Below are positions 25,563 to 33,827 of a DNA stretch of 64,000 nucleotides, piece by piece. Source of the stretch: Comamonas sp. BIGb0124 (GTDB lineage: Bacteria > Pseudomonadota > Gammaproteobacteria > Burkholderiales > Burkholderiaceae_C); contig NZ_RJVF01000013.1 in NCBI RefSeq assembly GCF_003752175.1, positions 186,001 through 250,000 on the forward strand. Direction: 5' to 3'. The notes below the pieces were generated by a model. The model was not told the DNA's origin. It saw only the letters and a list, made by a program, of their open reading frames with translations, and searched no databases. How positions within the stretch are numbered: the stretch's first letter is position 1; each line of letters begins with the position of its first letter. The translations under genes were made by a program, and so were the position numbers.

Positions 25563-27134
25563 ATGACCCCCAGACTGCTTCCCCTGCTCACCGCCGCCCT
25601 GCTGGCCACGGCCGCCCTCACGGCCACCGCGCAGAATCTTTCGATCGGCTTTGCCGACCCGGTTTCATCCGCCGATCCGCAGCTCAACAACCATGCCGGC
25701 GACCGCTCGCTGGCGCTGCAGATCTGGGACTCGATCATCGACCGCCGCGACGGACAGGTGCTGCCCAGCCTGGCCGAAAGCTGGAAGACCCTGGACGACA
25801 AGACCTGGGAGTTCAAGCTGCGCAAGAACGTGAAGTGGCAGGACGGCCAGCCCTTCACCGCCGACGACATCGTGTTCTCTTTCCAGCGCGCCCGCAAGGT
25901 GCCCGGCAGCGTGGCCTCGTACGCCAGCTCGCTGCGCACCGTCGCCTCGGCCGAAGCCAAGGACGACCACACCCTCGTCATCAAGACCACCATTCCCGAT
26001 CCCAACCTGCTGCTGAGCATCGGCGCGGTCTATCTGGTGAGCCGCCATGTCGGCGAAAAAGCCACCACCGAAGACTACAACGCCGGCCGCGCCGTGGTGG
26101 GCACGGGCCCCTACAAGCTGGTCTCGTACACCCCGGGCGACCGCTCCATCCTCGAGCGCAACCCCGGCTACTGGGGTCCCAAGGCCGACTGGGCCCGCGT
26201 GGACTACCGCTACATCAACAATGCCTCGGCCCGCACGGCCGCATTGCTGTCGGGCGACGTGGACGTGATCGACAAGGTCGCGCCCGCCGATGTCGAGAAA
26301 CTGCGCAAGTCGCCCCAGATCGCCATCCATGCCTACCCCGGCCTGCGCGCACTGCTGATCCAGCCCAGCTTCCGCCCCGGTCCCAACGAGTTCATCACCG
26401 ACAACGCCGGCAAGCCCCTGGCCAACAACCCGCTGGCCGACGTGCGGGTGCGGCAGGCCCTGTCCATCGCCATCAACCGCAAGGCCATCGTCGACCGCAT
26501 CCTGCAAGGCACGGTCACCGAAGCCAACCAGAACATGCCCAAGGGCAGTTTCGGCTACAACCCCACCGTCAAGGACATCGCCTACGATGCCGCACGCGCC
26601 AAGGCCCTGCTGGCCGAAGCCGGCTACCCCGAGGGCTTCCGCCTGACAGTGCACGTCCCCGGCGACCGTTACCCGCAGGCGCCCGAAGCGCTGCAGGCCG
26701 TCGCGCAGTTCTGGACCCGCATCGGCGTCAAGGTCAATCTCGAGGTGGTGCCGTGGTCGATCTATTCCAGCCGCGCCAATAAGAACGAGTTTGCAGTCAG
26801 CGTTCTGGCCTGGGGCAACGGCACCGGCGAAGCCGGCTACGGCCTGGTGAACGTGTTCGCCACCGCCGATGCCAAGAAAGGCCTGGGCAACTCCAACTGG
26901 GGCCGCTACAGCAACGAGGGCGTGGACAAGGCCCTGGAAGCCGCGACCGTGGAATTCAACAGCGAACGCCGCGAGGCCATCCTGCGCCACTCGGCCCAGT
27001 TGATCTCCGACGATGTGGCCGTGATCCCGCTGTTTCATTACAAGAACATCTGGGCGTCCAAGAAGGGCCTGAAGGTCGCGCCCTACATCAGCGACCGCAT
27101 GGCCGCGCAGATGGTCACGCGCGAGGGCAAGTGA
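25563..27134 (+). CDS. Peptide-type ABC substrate-binding protein (SBP family 5)
   Basis: A 523-residue periplasmic receptor. The ATG at 25563 has GAGG seven bases upstream and gives a signal peptide cleaved after ATAQ. Family-5 features include SSADPQLNNH, VKWQDGQPFTADDIV, the GTGPYKL loop, LLAEAGYPEGF and the late FHYKNIWASKKGL. Placed at the end of the B-C-D-F operon, 88 nt after the last ATPase, it would deliver the ligand to those permeases. It differs clearly from the other three family-5 receptors in the window, so it should have a different ligand. Confidence 0.92.
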   Translation: MTPRLLPLLTAALLATAALTATAQNLSIGFADPVSSADPQLNNHAGDRSLALQIWDSIIDRRDGQVLPSLAESWKTLDDKTWEFKLRKNVKWQDGQPFTADDIVFSFQRARKVPGSVASYASSLRTVASAEAKDDHTLVIKTTIPDPNLLLSIGAVYLVSRHVGEKATTEDYNAGRAVVGTGPYKLVSYTPGDRSILERNPGYWGPKADWARVDYRYINNASARTAALLSGDVDVIDKVAPADVEKLRKSPQIAIHAYPGLRALLIQPSFRPGPNEFITDNAGKPLANNPLADVRVRQALSIAINRKAIVDRILQGTVTEANQNMPKGSFGYNPTVKDIAYDAARAKALLAEAGYPEGFRLTVHVPGDRYPQAPEALQAVAQFWTRIGVKVNLEVVPWSIYSSRANKNEFAVSVLAWGNGTGEAGYGLVNVFATADAKKGLGNSNWGRYSNEGVDKALEAATVEFNSERREAILRHSAQLISDDVAVIPLFHYKNIWASKKGLKVAPYISDRMAAQMVTREGK

Positions 27135-27136
27135 GC

Positions 27137-28504
27137 ATGGCCGGCACAACCGTACCCGGTACGACCCCGTCCGGCGCCACGCTGCGTGTCGAGCCGGCCG
27201 ACGGGCTGATCGACGTCGAGCGCCGGATCCGCCTGCAGGGCCTGCTCCCGCACGAACGCGTGACGGTGCGCAGCAGCACCGTGCGCGGCGCGGACGTGAC
27301 CTGGCGCAGCCACGCCGTGTTCGAGGCCGATGCGCAAGGCACCGTCGACCTCGGCCGCGACACGCCGCTGCCGGGCGGCAGTTACGAGGGCGTCTCGGCC
27401 ATGGGCCTGCTGTGGTCGCAGACACCCGATACCGAAGGCAGCCGCGAACTGTTCGGCCGCGACGTGACCCGGCCATTGGCCACCCGCATCGAGGCGCTGC
27501 GAGAAGGCGCGGCCGAGCCCTTGCAGGCCGTGCTCACGCAGAGCCTGTGCGCGCCCGGCGTGCAGCGGCAAGAGGTGCGCGAGGACGGCCTGGTCGGCAC
27601 CCTCTTCCTGCCGGCCGGCCCCGGCCCGCATCCTGCGGTCGTCGTGCTCAACGGCTCGGGCGGCGGCATCAACGAGCCGCGCGCGGCGCTGTATGCCTCG
27701 CATGGCTACGCCGCCCTGGCCCTGGGGTACTTCAAGGCCCCGGGCCTCCCGGACTACATCTCCAACACCCCGCTGGAGTACTTCAAGACCGGACTGGACT
27801 GGGTTCGCCGGACCCAGCGGCCCTTGCATGGCTTCGTGGCCATCAGCGGGCAGTCGCGCGGCGGCGAACTGGTGCTGTTGCTGGCCACCCTGTTCCCGCA
27901 GGACGTGTCTGCCGTTCTGGCCTATGTGCCCGGTGCACTCGTCCATGGCGGACAGGCCGCTGCCGACCCGGCCGTGGGCCGCAACGGGCCGGCCTGGCTC
28001 TACCGGGGCCAGCCGCTGGTCCACGTCTGGCAGAACAATCGCACGGCGACCTGGGAGCCCTACGACACCGGCCCGCTGCCGCGCCGCAACGAACGCGCCA
28101 TCCGCACCGCACTGCAGGATCCCGAAGCCGTGGCTCGCGCCCGCATTCCGGTCGAGAAGATCCAGGCGCCGGTGCTGCTGCTGTCGGCCACGGACGACGG
28201 CTCATGGCCCTCGAGCCTGTACACGCAGATGGTCGCCGACAAACTGGCCGAGGTGAAGCACCCGCACGATGTGCAGCGGCATGACTATGCGGATGCCGGC
28301 CACAGCATCCTGTTCCCCTACGTGCCGACCACGCAACTGGTCTATCTGCACCCGGTATCGGGCCGCAGCAGCACGACGGGCGGCACACCGGCCAACAATG
28401 CCCACGCCGATGCGCATTCGTGGGCAGCCGCGCGGCGATTCCTGGCGGCTGCGGTCGACGCGCACGTCGGCGCCGCTTCGCAAGAGCCGGGCTCGCCGGC
28501 CTAG
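27137..28504 (+). CDS. Acyl-CoA thioesterase/BAAT-like alpha/beta hydrolase
   Basis: A 455-residue enzyme. The N-terminal part (about 1-110) is the beta-sandwich of the acyl-CoA thioester hydrolase / bile-acid-CoA:amino-acid N-acyltransferase family, with SYEGVSAMGLLWS as its clearest mark. An alpha/beta hydrolase domain follows, with nucleophile serine in ISGQSRGGEL, a candidate acid in ATDDGSW and histidine in DAGHSI. Family members hydrolyse acyl-CoAs or N-acyl compounds, or transfer acyl groups to amino acids. It begins 2 nt after the receptor stop (or overlaps it if the GTG at 27131 is used), so it is part of the peptide-uptake operon and may act on the imported compound. Confidence 0.8.
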   Translation: MAGTTVPGTTPSGATLRVEPADGLIDVERRIRLQGLLPHERVTVRSSTVRGADVTWRSHAVFEADAQGTVDLGRDTPLPGGSYEGVSAMGLLWSQTPDTEGSRELFGRDVTRPLATRIEALREGAAEPLQAVLTQSLCAPGVQRQEVREDGLVGTLFLPAGPGPHPAVVVLNGSGGGINEPRAALYASHGYAALALGYFKAPGLPDYISNTPLEYFKTGLDWVRRTQRPLHGFVAISGQSRGGELVLLLATLFPQDVSAVLAYVPGALVHGGQAAADPAVGRNGPAWLYRGQPLVHVWQNNRTATWEPYDTGPLPRRNERAIRTALQDPEAVARARIPVEKIQAPVLLLSATDDGSWPSSLYTQMVADKLAEVKHPHDVQRHDYADAGHSILFPYVPTTQLVYLHPVSGRSSTTGGTPANNAHADAHSWAAARRFLAAAVDAHVGAASQEPGSPA

Positions 28505-28540
28505 TCCCGTCGTTCTCTGGTCGGCCGCCGGCCAAGCCGC

Positions 28541-28571
28541 TCGGCAACCGGCCCGATCGACCGGTTGCCGA
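28541..28571. terminator. Bidirectional terminator-like inverted repeat
   Basis: TCGGCAACCGG (28541-28551) and CCGGTTGCCGA (28561-28571) form a perfect 11-bp stem with a 9-nt loop between two convergent genes. A partial third copy (CGGTTGCCGG) follows at once. No long T-run is present on either strand. Its position between convergent stops supports a shared terminator. Confidence 0.6.
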
Positions 28572-28589
28572 ACGGTTGCCGGTGCGCCT

Positions 28590-29912
28590 TCAGGCCGCCA
28601 GCGCGGACAGCGCCGGCAGCGCCACCGGTTCGGGCAGCTCGAGGTTTTCGCGGAACGTCTCGCCCACATAGTCCTCGTCGATCAGGCCGCGCCGGCGCAG
28701 CTCGGGCAGCAGGCCATCGAGCAGCAGCGTTTCCTGGTCGGGCTGGCCCAGACCATGCAGCGAGATCACATCCAGCACGCCCGCGCGCCACCGGGTCTCG
28801 ATGGCATCGGCCAGTTGTTCGGGCGTGCCGGTGTTGAACCAGTGACCGGTCTCGCGGGCCTGGATGATGAGCTCGCGCAGCGTGAGCCCCTGCAACGCAT
28901 AACGGCGGAAGATCTCGACACGGCCACGGCGGCGATTCACACCGTCCACATCGGGCAGCAGGCTCTGCGGCAGCGCGCGGTCGAGCGGCAGATCCGACAG
29001 ATCGATGCCGCCGCCCAGCATGTCGGCGAGTTGCAGGCGACCCAGATCGTAGTCGATGCGTTCATTGCGTTCGCGCACGCGCCGCGCCACATCGGCATCG
29101 GTTTCGCCGATCACCGAGTGGAAGGAATTCATGATGCGCGGCAGCCGCCCTTCGCGGCCAAAAGACCGTGCACGCCGGTGCAGCTCGGCCACAAAGGCCT
29201 GCGCCGATTCGAGCGTGGGCTGCGAGGTGTAGACCACCTCGGCATGGCGTGCACCCAGCGTGATGCCCTCTTCGGACTGGCCCGCCTGGAACTGTACCGG
29301 GCGGCGCTGCGGCGGCGGCGGCACGTTCAGCGGTCCCTGAACCTGCACATGGCGGCCCTTGAAATCGATGCGATGCAGATGTGCCGGATCGATGCCGATG
29401 GAGCCGCTCGGCGAGCGCCGCACGGCCCGGCTGTCGTTGGCATCGAACAGCGCGTGGAAAGCCGCGACGAACTCGTCCGCGCGGGCATAACGCTCCGCCG
29501 GATCCGGCAGGCCGCCCCCGAAGTTCTCTTCGCCCACCGAAGACGTGACCGCATTCCATGCCGCGCGACCACCGCTCACGTGATCGAGCGTGCCGATCAG
29601 GCGTGCCAGGTTGTAGGGCTCGAAATAGGTGGTCGACACCGTCGCCACCAGCCCGATGCGCTCGGTCACCTGGCTGAGCGCAGCCAGCGCCACGATCGGC
29701 TCCTGTGTGCCCGTGGTACCCGCCAGGCCATGCGGATCGGATTGCAGCAGGTCGGCCGTGAAGAGGCCCGTGATGCGGTGCTGTTCGGCCTTGCGCGCGA
29801 GCTCGACCGCACGGCGCGGGCCGGGCAGCGGGCGCGTGTCGGATTCGGCAAACACGAAGTTGGCGGCGCCGACCAGAGTCTTGAGCCGGCGGGGACGGGA
29901 TGCAGAGGTCAC
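28590..29912 (-). CDS. FMN-dependent monooxygenase, NtaA/SnaA/DszA family
   Basis: A 440-residue two-component-type flavin monooxygenase of the luciferase-like superfamily. The GTG at 29912 was chosen because AAGGA stands 6 nt upstream; an earlier GTG at 29945 lacks one. Family marks are ARKAEQHRITGLFTADLL, ISTVATVSTTYFEPYN-like strand VATVSTTYFEPYNLAR, HVSGGRAAWNAVTS and RPVQFQAGQSEEG. Members cleave C-N or C-S bonds (nitrilotriacetate, dibenzothiophene sulfone, S-alkyl-N-acetylcysteines) using FMNH2 from a separate reductase, which is not seen here. It is divergent from the MsnO8-like gene across a 366-bp regulatory gap. Confidence 0.9.
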   Translation of the reverse strand: MTSASRPRRLKTLVGAANFVFAESDTRPLPGPRRAVELARKAEQHRITGLFTADLLQSDPHGLAGTTGTQEPIVALAALSQVTERIGLVATVSTTYFEPYNLARLIGTLDHVSGGRAAWNAVTSSVGEENFGGGLPDPAERYARADEFVAAFHALFDANDSRAVRRSPSGSIGIDPAHLHRIDFKGRHVQVQGPLNVPPPPQRRPVQFQAGQSEEGITLGARHAEVVYTSQPTLESAQAFVAELHRRARSFGREGRLPRIMNSFHSVIGETDADVARRVRERNERIDYDLGRLQLADMLGGGIDLSDLPLDRALPQSLLPDVDGVNRRRGRVEIFRRYALQGLTLRELIIQARETGHWFNTGTPEQLADAIETRWRAGVLDVISLHGLGQPDQETLLLDGLLPELRRRGLIDEDYVGETFRENLELPEPVALPALSALAA

Positions 29913-30108
29913 AGTGTTTCCTTGTTGTCGTGGAGGCGCTCGCACCGTGCCCTGGCGGGCCGGCCGCGCCCGTCTGTGCGCGCCTGCCCGACTGGATGGA
30001 TCGGCAGATGATTCGCACGCAAAACGGCCCGCATGCTACCGGCCCGGCGCGCCGATGAACACGAACAAAGGCGCATGAGCTAGCCACCGATCCGCATAAG
30101 AAGGTTTG

Positions 30109-30128
30109 TGATCGAAACACGCCGATCA
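30109..30128. promoter_or_regulatory. Palindromic candidate operator between divergent monooxygenase genes
   Basis: TGATCG (30109-30114) and CGATCA (30123-30128) are perfect inverted arms with an 8-nt spacer. They lie in the 366-bp gap between two divergent flavin-enzyme genes, in a locally A+T-richer stretch. The remaining part of the gap (29913-30278) must carry both promoters, but no clear -35/-10 pair could be fixed. Confidence 0.4.
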
Positions 30129-30278
30129 GGCATCACATCCCGCATTTGTACATACGCCTTTCTTCGTTGTGCACACCCATCGCCGCGCCACAGAATCCGC
30201 CCACATTCAAATGGAAAAACGGCGCATGGGGCCCGCATTCGCATTGGCCTTGCCGCCCGCCCGGAAAGACACAACAAC

Positions 30279-31334
30279 ATGGCCTACACGCTCAGCCTGC
30301 TCGACAAATCCCCTCTGGGCACCGGCGACACCGCCGCCCAGGCCCTGGCCCGCAGCATCGATCTGGCCCGCAAGGCCGAGGGCTGGGGCTACCACCGCTA
30401 CTGGGTGGCCGAGCACCACAACAACAGCCAGCTGGCCTGCTCGTCGCCCGAGGTGCTGATCGCCCACATCCTGGCCCACACCTCGCGCATCCGCGTCGGT
30501 TCGGGCGGCGTGATGCTGCAGCATTACAGCCCCTACAAGGTGGCCGAGAACTTCAACCTGCTGTCGGCCATCGCCCCGGGGCGCATCGACCTGGGCGTGG
30601 GCAAGGCCCCCGGCGGCCTGCCGCTGTCCACCCGTGCGCTGCAAGGCCCGGGCGATGCGGCCCACAAGCGGCCCTTCGAGGACCTGCTGGCCGAACTCTC
30701 GGAACACCTCGCGGCGCAGCAGGCACCGGCCATTGCGCCGGCCGACGACGGCCAGCTCTGCGACGCCGATGCCCCAGCCGAAACCCAGTTGCGCGCCCAG
30801 CCCCGCCCGCCCGAGGCGCCGCAGACCTTTCTGCTGGGCGCCAGCGTCGCCAGCGCCGAACTGGCCGCACAGCAGGGCTGGCGTTTCGTCTACGCCGCAC
30901 ACATCAACGGCGCGCCCGCCGAAATCCAGAAGGTGCTGGGCCACTATCGCCAGCTCACCGGCAGCCCGGCGTTGCTGGCCGTCTCGGCCATCGTCGCCGA
31001 GGACGCCGAAGAGGCCGCACGACAGGCCCAATCCCAGCAGCGCTACCGTGTGCGGGTCGGGGACGGCCAGGCCGTCAATGTCGGCACCTTGCGTCAGGCC
31101 GAGGATTTCGTCCGGCAATCGGGCGGCGGCGCACACCACATCGAACAACGCGAGGTGCAAGTGCTGCACGGCACCGGCGCCGATGTGGTCCGGGCGCTCG
31201 ATGCACTGCACGCGCAGTTCGGCATCGAGGAGTTCGTGATCGACACCCCCATCAGCGAAGGTGCCGCTCGCCTGGCCTCGATCGAACAACTCGCTGCCGC
31301 GCGTGTCGCGGCTCCGGTGGCCGTCGCGGCCTGA
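30279..31334 (+). CDS. LLM-class flavin oxidoreductase, MsnO8-like
   Basis: A 351-residue single-domain luciferase-like protein. LSLLDKSPLGTGD at the N-terminus, YWVAEHHNNSQLACSSPEVL, VGSGGVMLQHYSPYKVAENF and GRIDLGVGKAPGG are the standard strands of the MsnO8 branch. The TIM-barrel fold binds FMN or a reduced flavin. The start at 30279 matches the conserved N-terminus of the family, although the ribosome site (GGAAAG) is 11 nt away. In Bacillus a homologous oxidoreductase (YtmO/CmoO) belongs to an S-alkyl-cysteine salvage operon with an N-acetyltransferase and a SnaA-type monooxygenase. All three kinds occur here. Confidence 0.88.
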   Translation: MAYTLSLLDKSPLGTGDTAAQALARSIDLARKAEGWGYHRYWVAEHHNNSQLACSSPEVLIAHILAHTSRIRVGSGGVMLQHYSPYKVAENFNLLSAIAPGRIDLGVGKAPGGLPLSTRALQGPGDAAHKRPFEDLLAELSEHLAAQQAPAIAPADDGQLCDADAPAETQLRAQPRPPEAPQTFLLGASVASAELAAQQGWRFVYAAHINGAPAEIQKVLGHYRQLTGSPALLAVSAIVAEDAEEAARQAQSQQRYRVRVGDGQAVNVGTLRQAEDFVRQSGGGAHHIEQREVQVLHGTGADVVRALDALHAQFGIEEFVIDTPISEGAARLASIEQLAAARVAAPVAVAA

Positions 31335-31449
31335 TCCCGGCTGCCGAGCCTTCCAACGGGGCGCAATGCAGGCATGGCCGCCGAACCCCAGGGCGGCCGG
31401 TCCGTACCCACGCCGTGTCCGGCCGATCGACGCTTTACAGAGAGCCCTC

Positions 31450-32103
31450 ATGACCCAAACCGCCCTGCGCATCGCCACCGAAGCCGATGCGCCCCGCCTG
31501 CTCAAGCTGCTGCACGCCGCCTATTCCGAGTTGCCGCCCGGCGTGCTGTTCACCGTCACGCGTGCCGGGGTCGATCTCGTTCGCCAGCGTATCCGGCAGC
31601 ACACCACCTTCGTGATCGAACAGGCCGGCGGCAACGGCCCCGATCGGCAAGCCGACCTGTTGGGCACGGTGTCGATCCGTTTTCCGTGGGTTCCGGACGA
31701 AGCCCCGCGTGCCCCCTATCCTTTCATCCACTGGTTCGCCGTATCGCCTGCCCACAAACAGCAAGGGCTGGGCAGACGACTGCTCGACCACGCCGAACTG
31801 AACTTCCTGCGCGACACGGTCAAGGCACCGGCCGTGCACCTGGCCACGGCCATCAAGCACCCCTGGCTCACGCAGCTCTACCTCTCGCGTGGCTACGAGC
31901 CCTTCGGCAACTCGACCAATGCGCTCGGCACCGAACTGGTGTGGCTGCGCAAGGCGCTGCTGCCCGACCTGTACCCGACGTTGCTGCCGCACCGGCCGCC
32001 GGCCCCTGCCTCCACATCCACATCCACATCCACATCCGCCGACCCGGCACAGGCCGATGCACGTCCCCTGCATCCGTCCAAAACCGCTTCCTTAGCGGCC
32101 TGA
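31450..32103 (+). CDS. GNAT-family N-acetyltransferase
   Basis: A 217-residue acetyl-CoA-dependent N-acetyltransferase. The GNAT fold is indicated by LRIATEADAPRLLKLLHAAY at the start, the central strand WFAVSPAHK and the acetyl-CoA pyrophosphate loop QQGLGRRLL (motif A), then LYLSRGYEPFG near the end of the fold. The last 40 residues are outside the fold, with a Pro-rich run and four Ser-Thr pairs encoded by a hexanucleotide repeat. It sits 115 nt after the MsnO8-like gene and 65 nt before two peptide-type receptors, so it is probably co-expressed with them. A small amino-acid-like substrate would fit. Confidence 0.85.
   Translation: MTQTALRIATEADAPRLLKLLHAAYSELPPGVLFTVTRAGVDLVRQRIRQHTTFVIEQAGGNGPDRQADLLGTVSIRFPWVPDEAPRAPYPFIHWFAVSPAHKQQGLGRRLLDHAELNFLRDTVKAPAVHLATAIKHPWLTQLYLSRGYEPFGNSTNALGTELVWLRKALLPDLYPTLLPHRPPAPASTSTSTSTSADPAQADARPLHPSKTASLAA
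32012..32035 (+). repeat. Hexanucleotide microsatellite (CCACAT)x4 in the GNAT gene
   Basis: Four perfect CCACAT units encode the Ser-Thr run near the C-terminus of the acetyltransferase. Changes in copy number would stay in frame, so length can vary without loss of function. Confidence 0.85.
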
Positions 32104-32168
32104 TTCACGGCCTGGTCCGCGTTTTTCATCTCCATCCACCCGTTCGACACGCTGTCTTGCACACACCC

Positions 32169-33815
32169 ATGAACCTGCTCACCACCCCCCCTTCGACCCG
32201 GCCCCTGCGCATGGCCCTGGCCTTGCTGGCCGTCGGTTTCAGCCTCGCTGCCGCGGCCCCCGCCATGGCCCAGGCGCAACCGGTTTCCGGCGGCAGCCTG
32301 ACCTGGGGCGTGGAGACCGAACCGGCCACGCTCAACCCGCATTTCAACGGCCAGGACAAGGTCGTGCTGCTGCTGCGCAACGCGTACGAAAGCCTGCTGG
32401 CCCGCACGCCCGACGGCGGCTTCCTGCCCTGGCTGGCCACGGGCTACACCCTGTCGGCCGACGGCAAGACGCTGGCATTCACCCTGCGCCAGGACGTGAA
32501 GTTCTCGGACGGCTCCGCACTCGACGCCGCAGCCGTCGTGCGCAACTTCAAGGCGATTCAGGATCCGGCCTACACCTCCAGCTCGGGCTCGCTGGCCGCA
32601 CACGGCGCACGCCTGGCCGACGTCAAGGCACTCGACGCCTACACCGTTCAGCTCACGCTCAAGCAGGCCTATGCACCGTTCCTGGCCTTTGCCGGCAGCT
32701 TCGCGTTGCTTTCGCCGGCCTCGTTCGACAAACCCAACATCAAGTCCGGCGGTGTCGGCATCGCCGGCACGGGCCCCTTCGTGCTGCAGAACTACCAGAA
32801 GGGCCAGCAACTCGAATTCGCGCGTAACGCCGCCTACAACTGGGCCCCTTCGAACGCGGGCCACCAGGGCCCGGCCTACCTCGAGCGCGTCACCTACCGT
32901 TTCCTGCCCGAATCCTCGGTCCGCACCGGCGCGCTGCTGTCCGGTCAGGTCGACCTGATCGAAGGCATCTCGGGCAACGACGCCCGCCTGTTCAAGGACA
33001 GCCCCGAGTACAGCTACCACCGCGCCCTCAACACCGGCACGCCCTACTCCCTGTTCCTCAACGTCGACTACGGTCCGACCCAGGATGTGCGCGTGCGCCG
33101 CGCGCTGCTCGAAGGCCTCGATGTCTCGCCCATCCTGCAGTCCATCTATCGAGGCGAACGCACCCGCACCTGGGGCATCACCTCGCCCATCGATCCTTTC
33201 TACGACAAGCGCATCGAGAACACCTACGGCAACAACCCCCAGTTGGCCAACCAGTTGCTCGACGAAGCCGGCTGGACCCAGCGCGACGCGCAGGGCTACC
33301 GCACCAAGGACGGCCAGCGCCTGACCATCGAACTGATCCAGGCCCAGGCCACCGTGCGCGACCAGCGCGACGTGCTGCTGCAGGCCGTGCAGGCCCAGGC
33401 ACGGCAGAAGCTGGGCATCGACTTCAAGCTCAACTACGTGGATGCCGGCACCTACACCGAGCTGCGCAAGACCGGCCGCTTCGGCTCCATCGCCAACTCG
33501 AACACACCGCCCGACGGCATCGACATCGAATACCACTACCTGCCCATCGACCAGGGAGGCTCGATCAACTACAGCCGCTCGGCCGATCCCAAGCTCAGCG
33601 TCTGGCTCAAGGCCGCAGCAGCCACCTCGGTGACCGCCGAGCGCAAACGCCTCTATGGCGAACTGCAGCACTACGCGATCAAGGAGCTGGCACTGGCCGT
33701 GCCGCTGTACGAACCCGAAGACCAGATCGCCGCGGCCCGCCACGTGCAGGGCGTGCGTTTCCGCGTCTTCCACCAGTTGCCCGAGAACCCCTACGACATC
33801 TGGATCAAGAAGTAA
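32169..33815 (+). CDS. Peptide-type ABC substrate-binding protein 1 of a tandem pair
   Basis: A 548-residue periplasmic receptor of SBP family 5 with a signal peptide cleaved after AMAQ. Key stretches are GGSLTWGVETEPATLNPH, VKFSDGSALDAAAVV, GTGPFVLQNYQKGQ and DVRVRRALLEGLDVSPI. It is closely related to the next gene, with conserved blocks over the whole length, and the two arose by tandem duplication. Together they precede one set of permeases and one fused ATPase, so they probably widen the ligand range of a single transporter. Confidence 0.92.
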   Translation: MNLLTTPPSTRPLRMALALLAVGFSLAAAAPAMAQAQPVSGGSLTWGVETEPATLNPHFNGQDKVVLLLRNAYESLLARTPDGGFLPWLATGYTLSADGKTLAFTLRQDVKFSDGSALDAAAVVRNFKAIQDPAYTSSSGSLAAHGARLADVKALDAYTVQLTLKQAYAPFLAFAGSFALLSPASFDKPNIKSGGVGIAGTGPFVLQNYQKGQQLEFARNAAYNWAPSNAGHQGPAYLERVTYRFLPESSVRTGALLSGQVDLIEGISGNDARLFKDSPEYSYHRALNTGTPYSLFLNVDYGPTQDVRVRRALLEGLDVSPILQSIYRGERTRTWGITSPIDPFYDKRIENTYGNNPQLANQLLDEAGWTQRDAQGYRTKDGQRLTIELIQAQATVRDQRDVLLQAVQAQARQKLGIDFKLNYVDAGTYTELRKTGRFGSIANSNTPPDGIDIEYHYLPIDQGGSINYSRSADPKLSVWLKAAAATSVTAERKRLYGELQHYAIKELALAVPLYEPEDQIAAARHVQGVRFRVFHQLPENPYDIWIKK

Positions 33816-33827
33816 AAAAACACAGCC

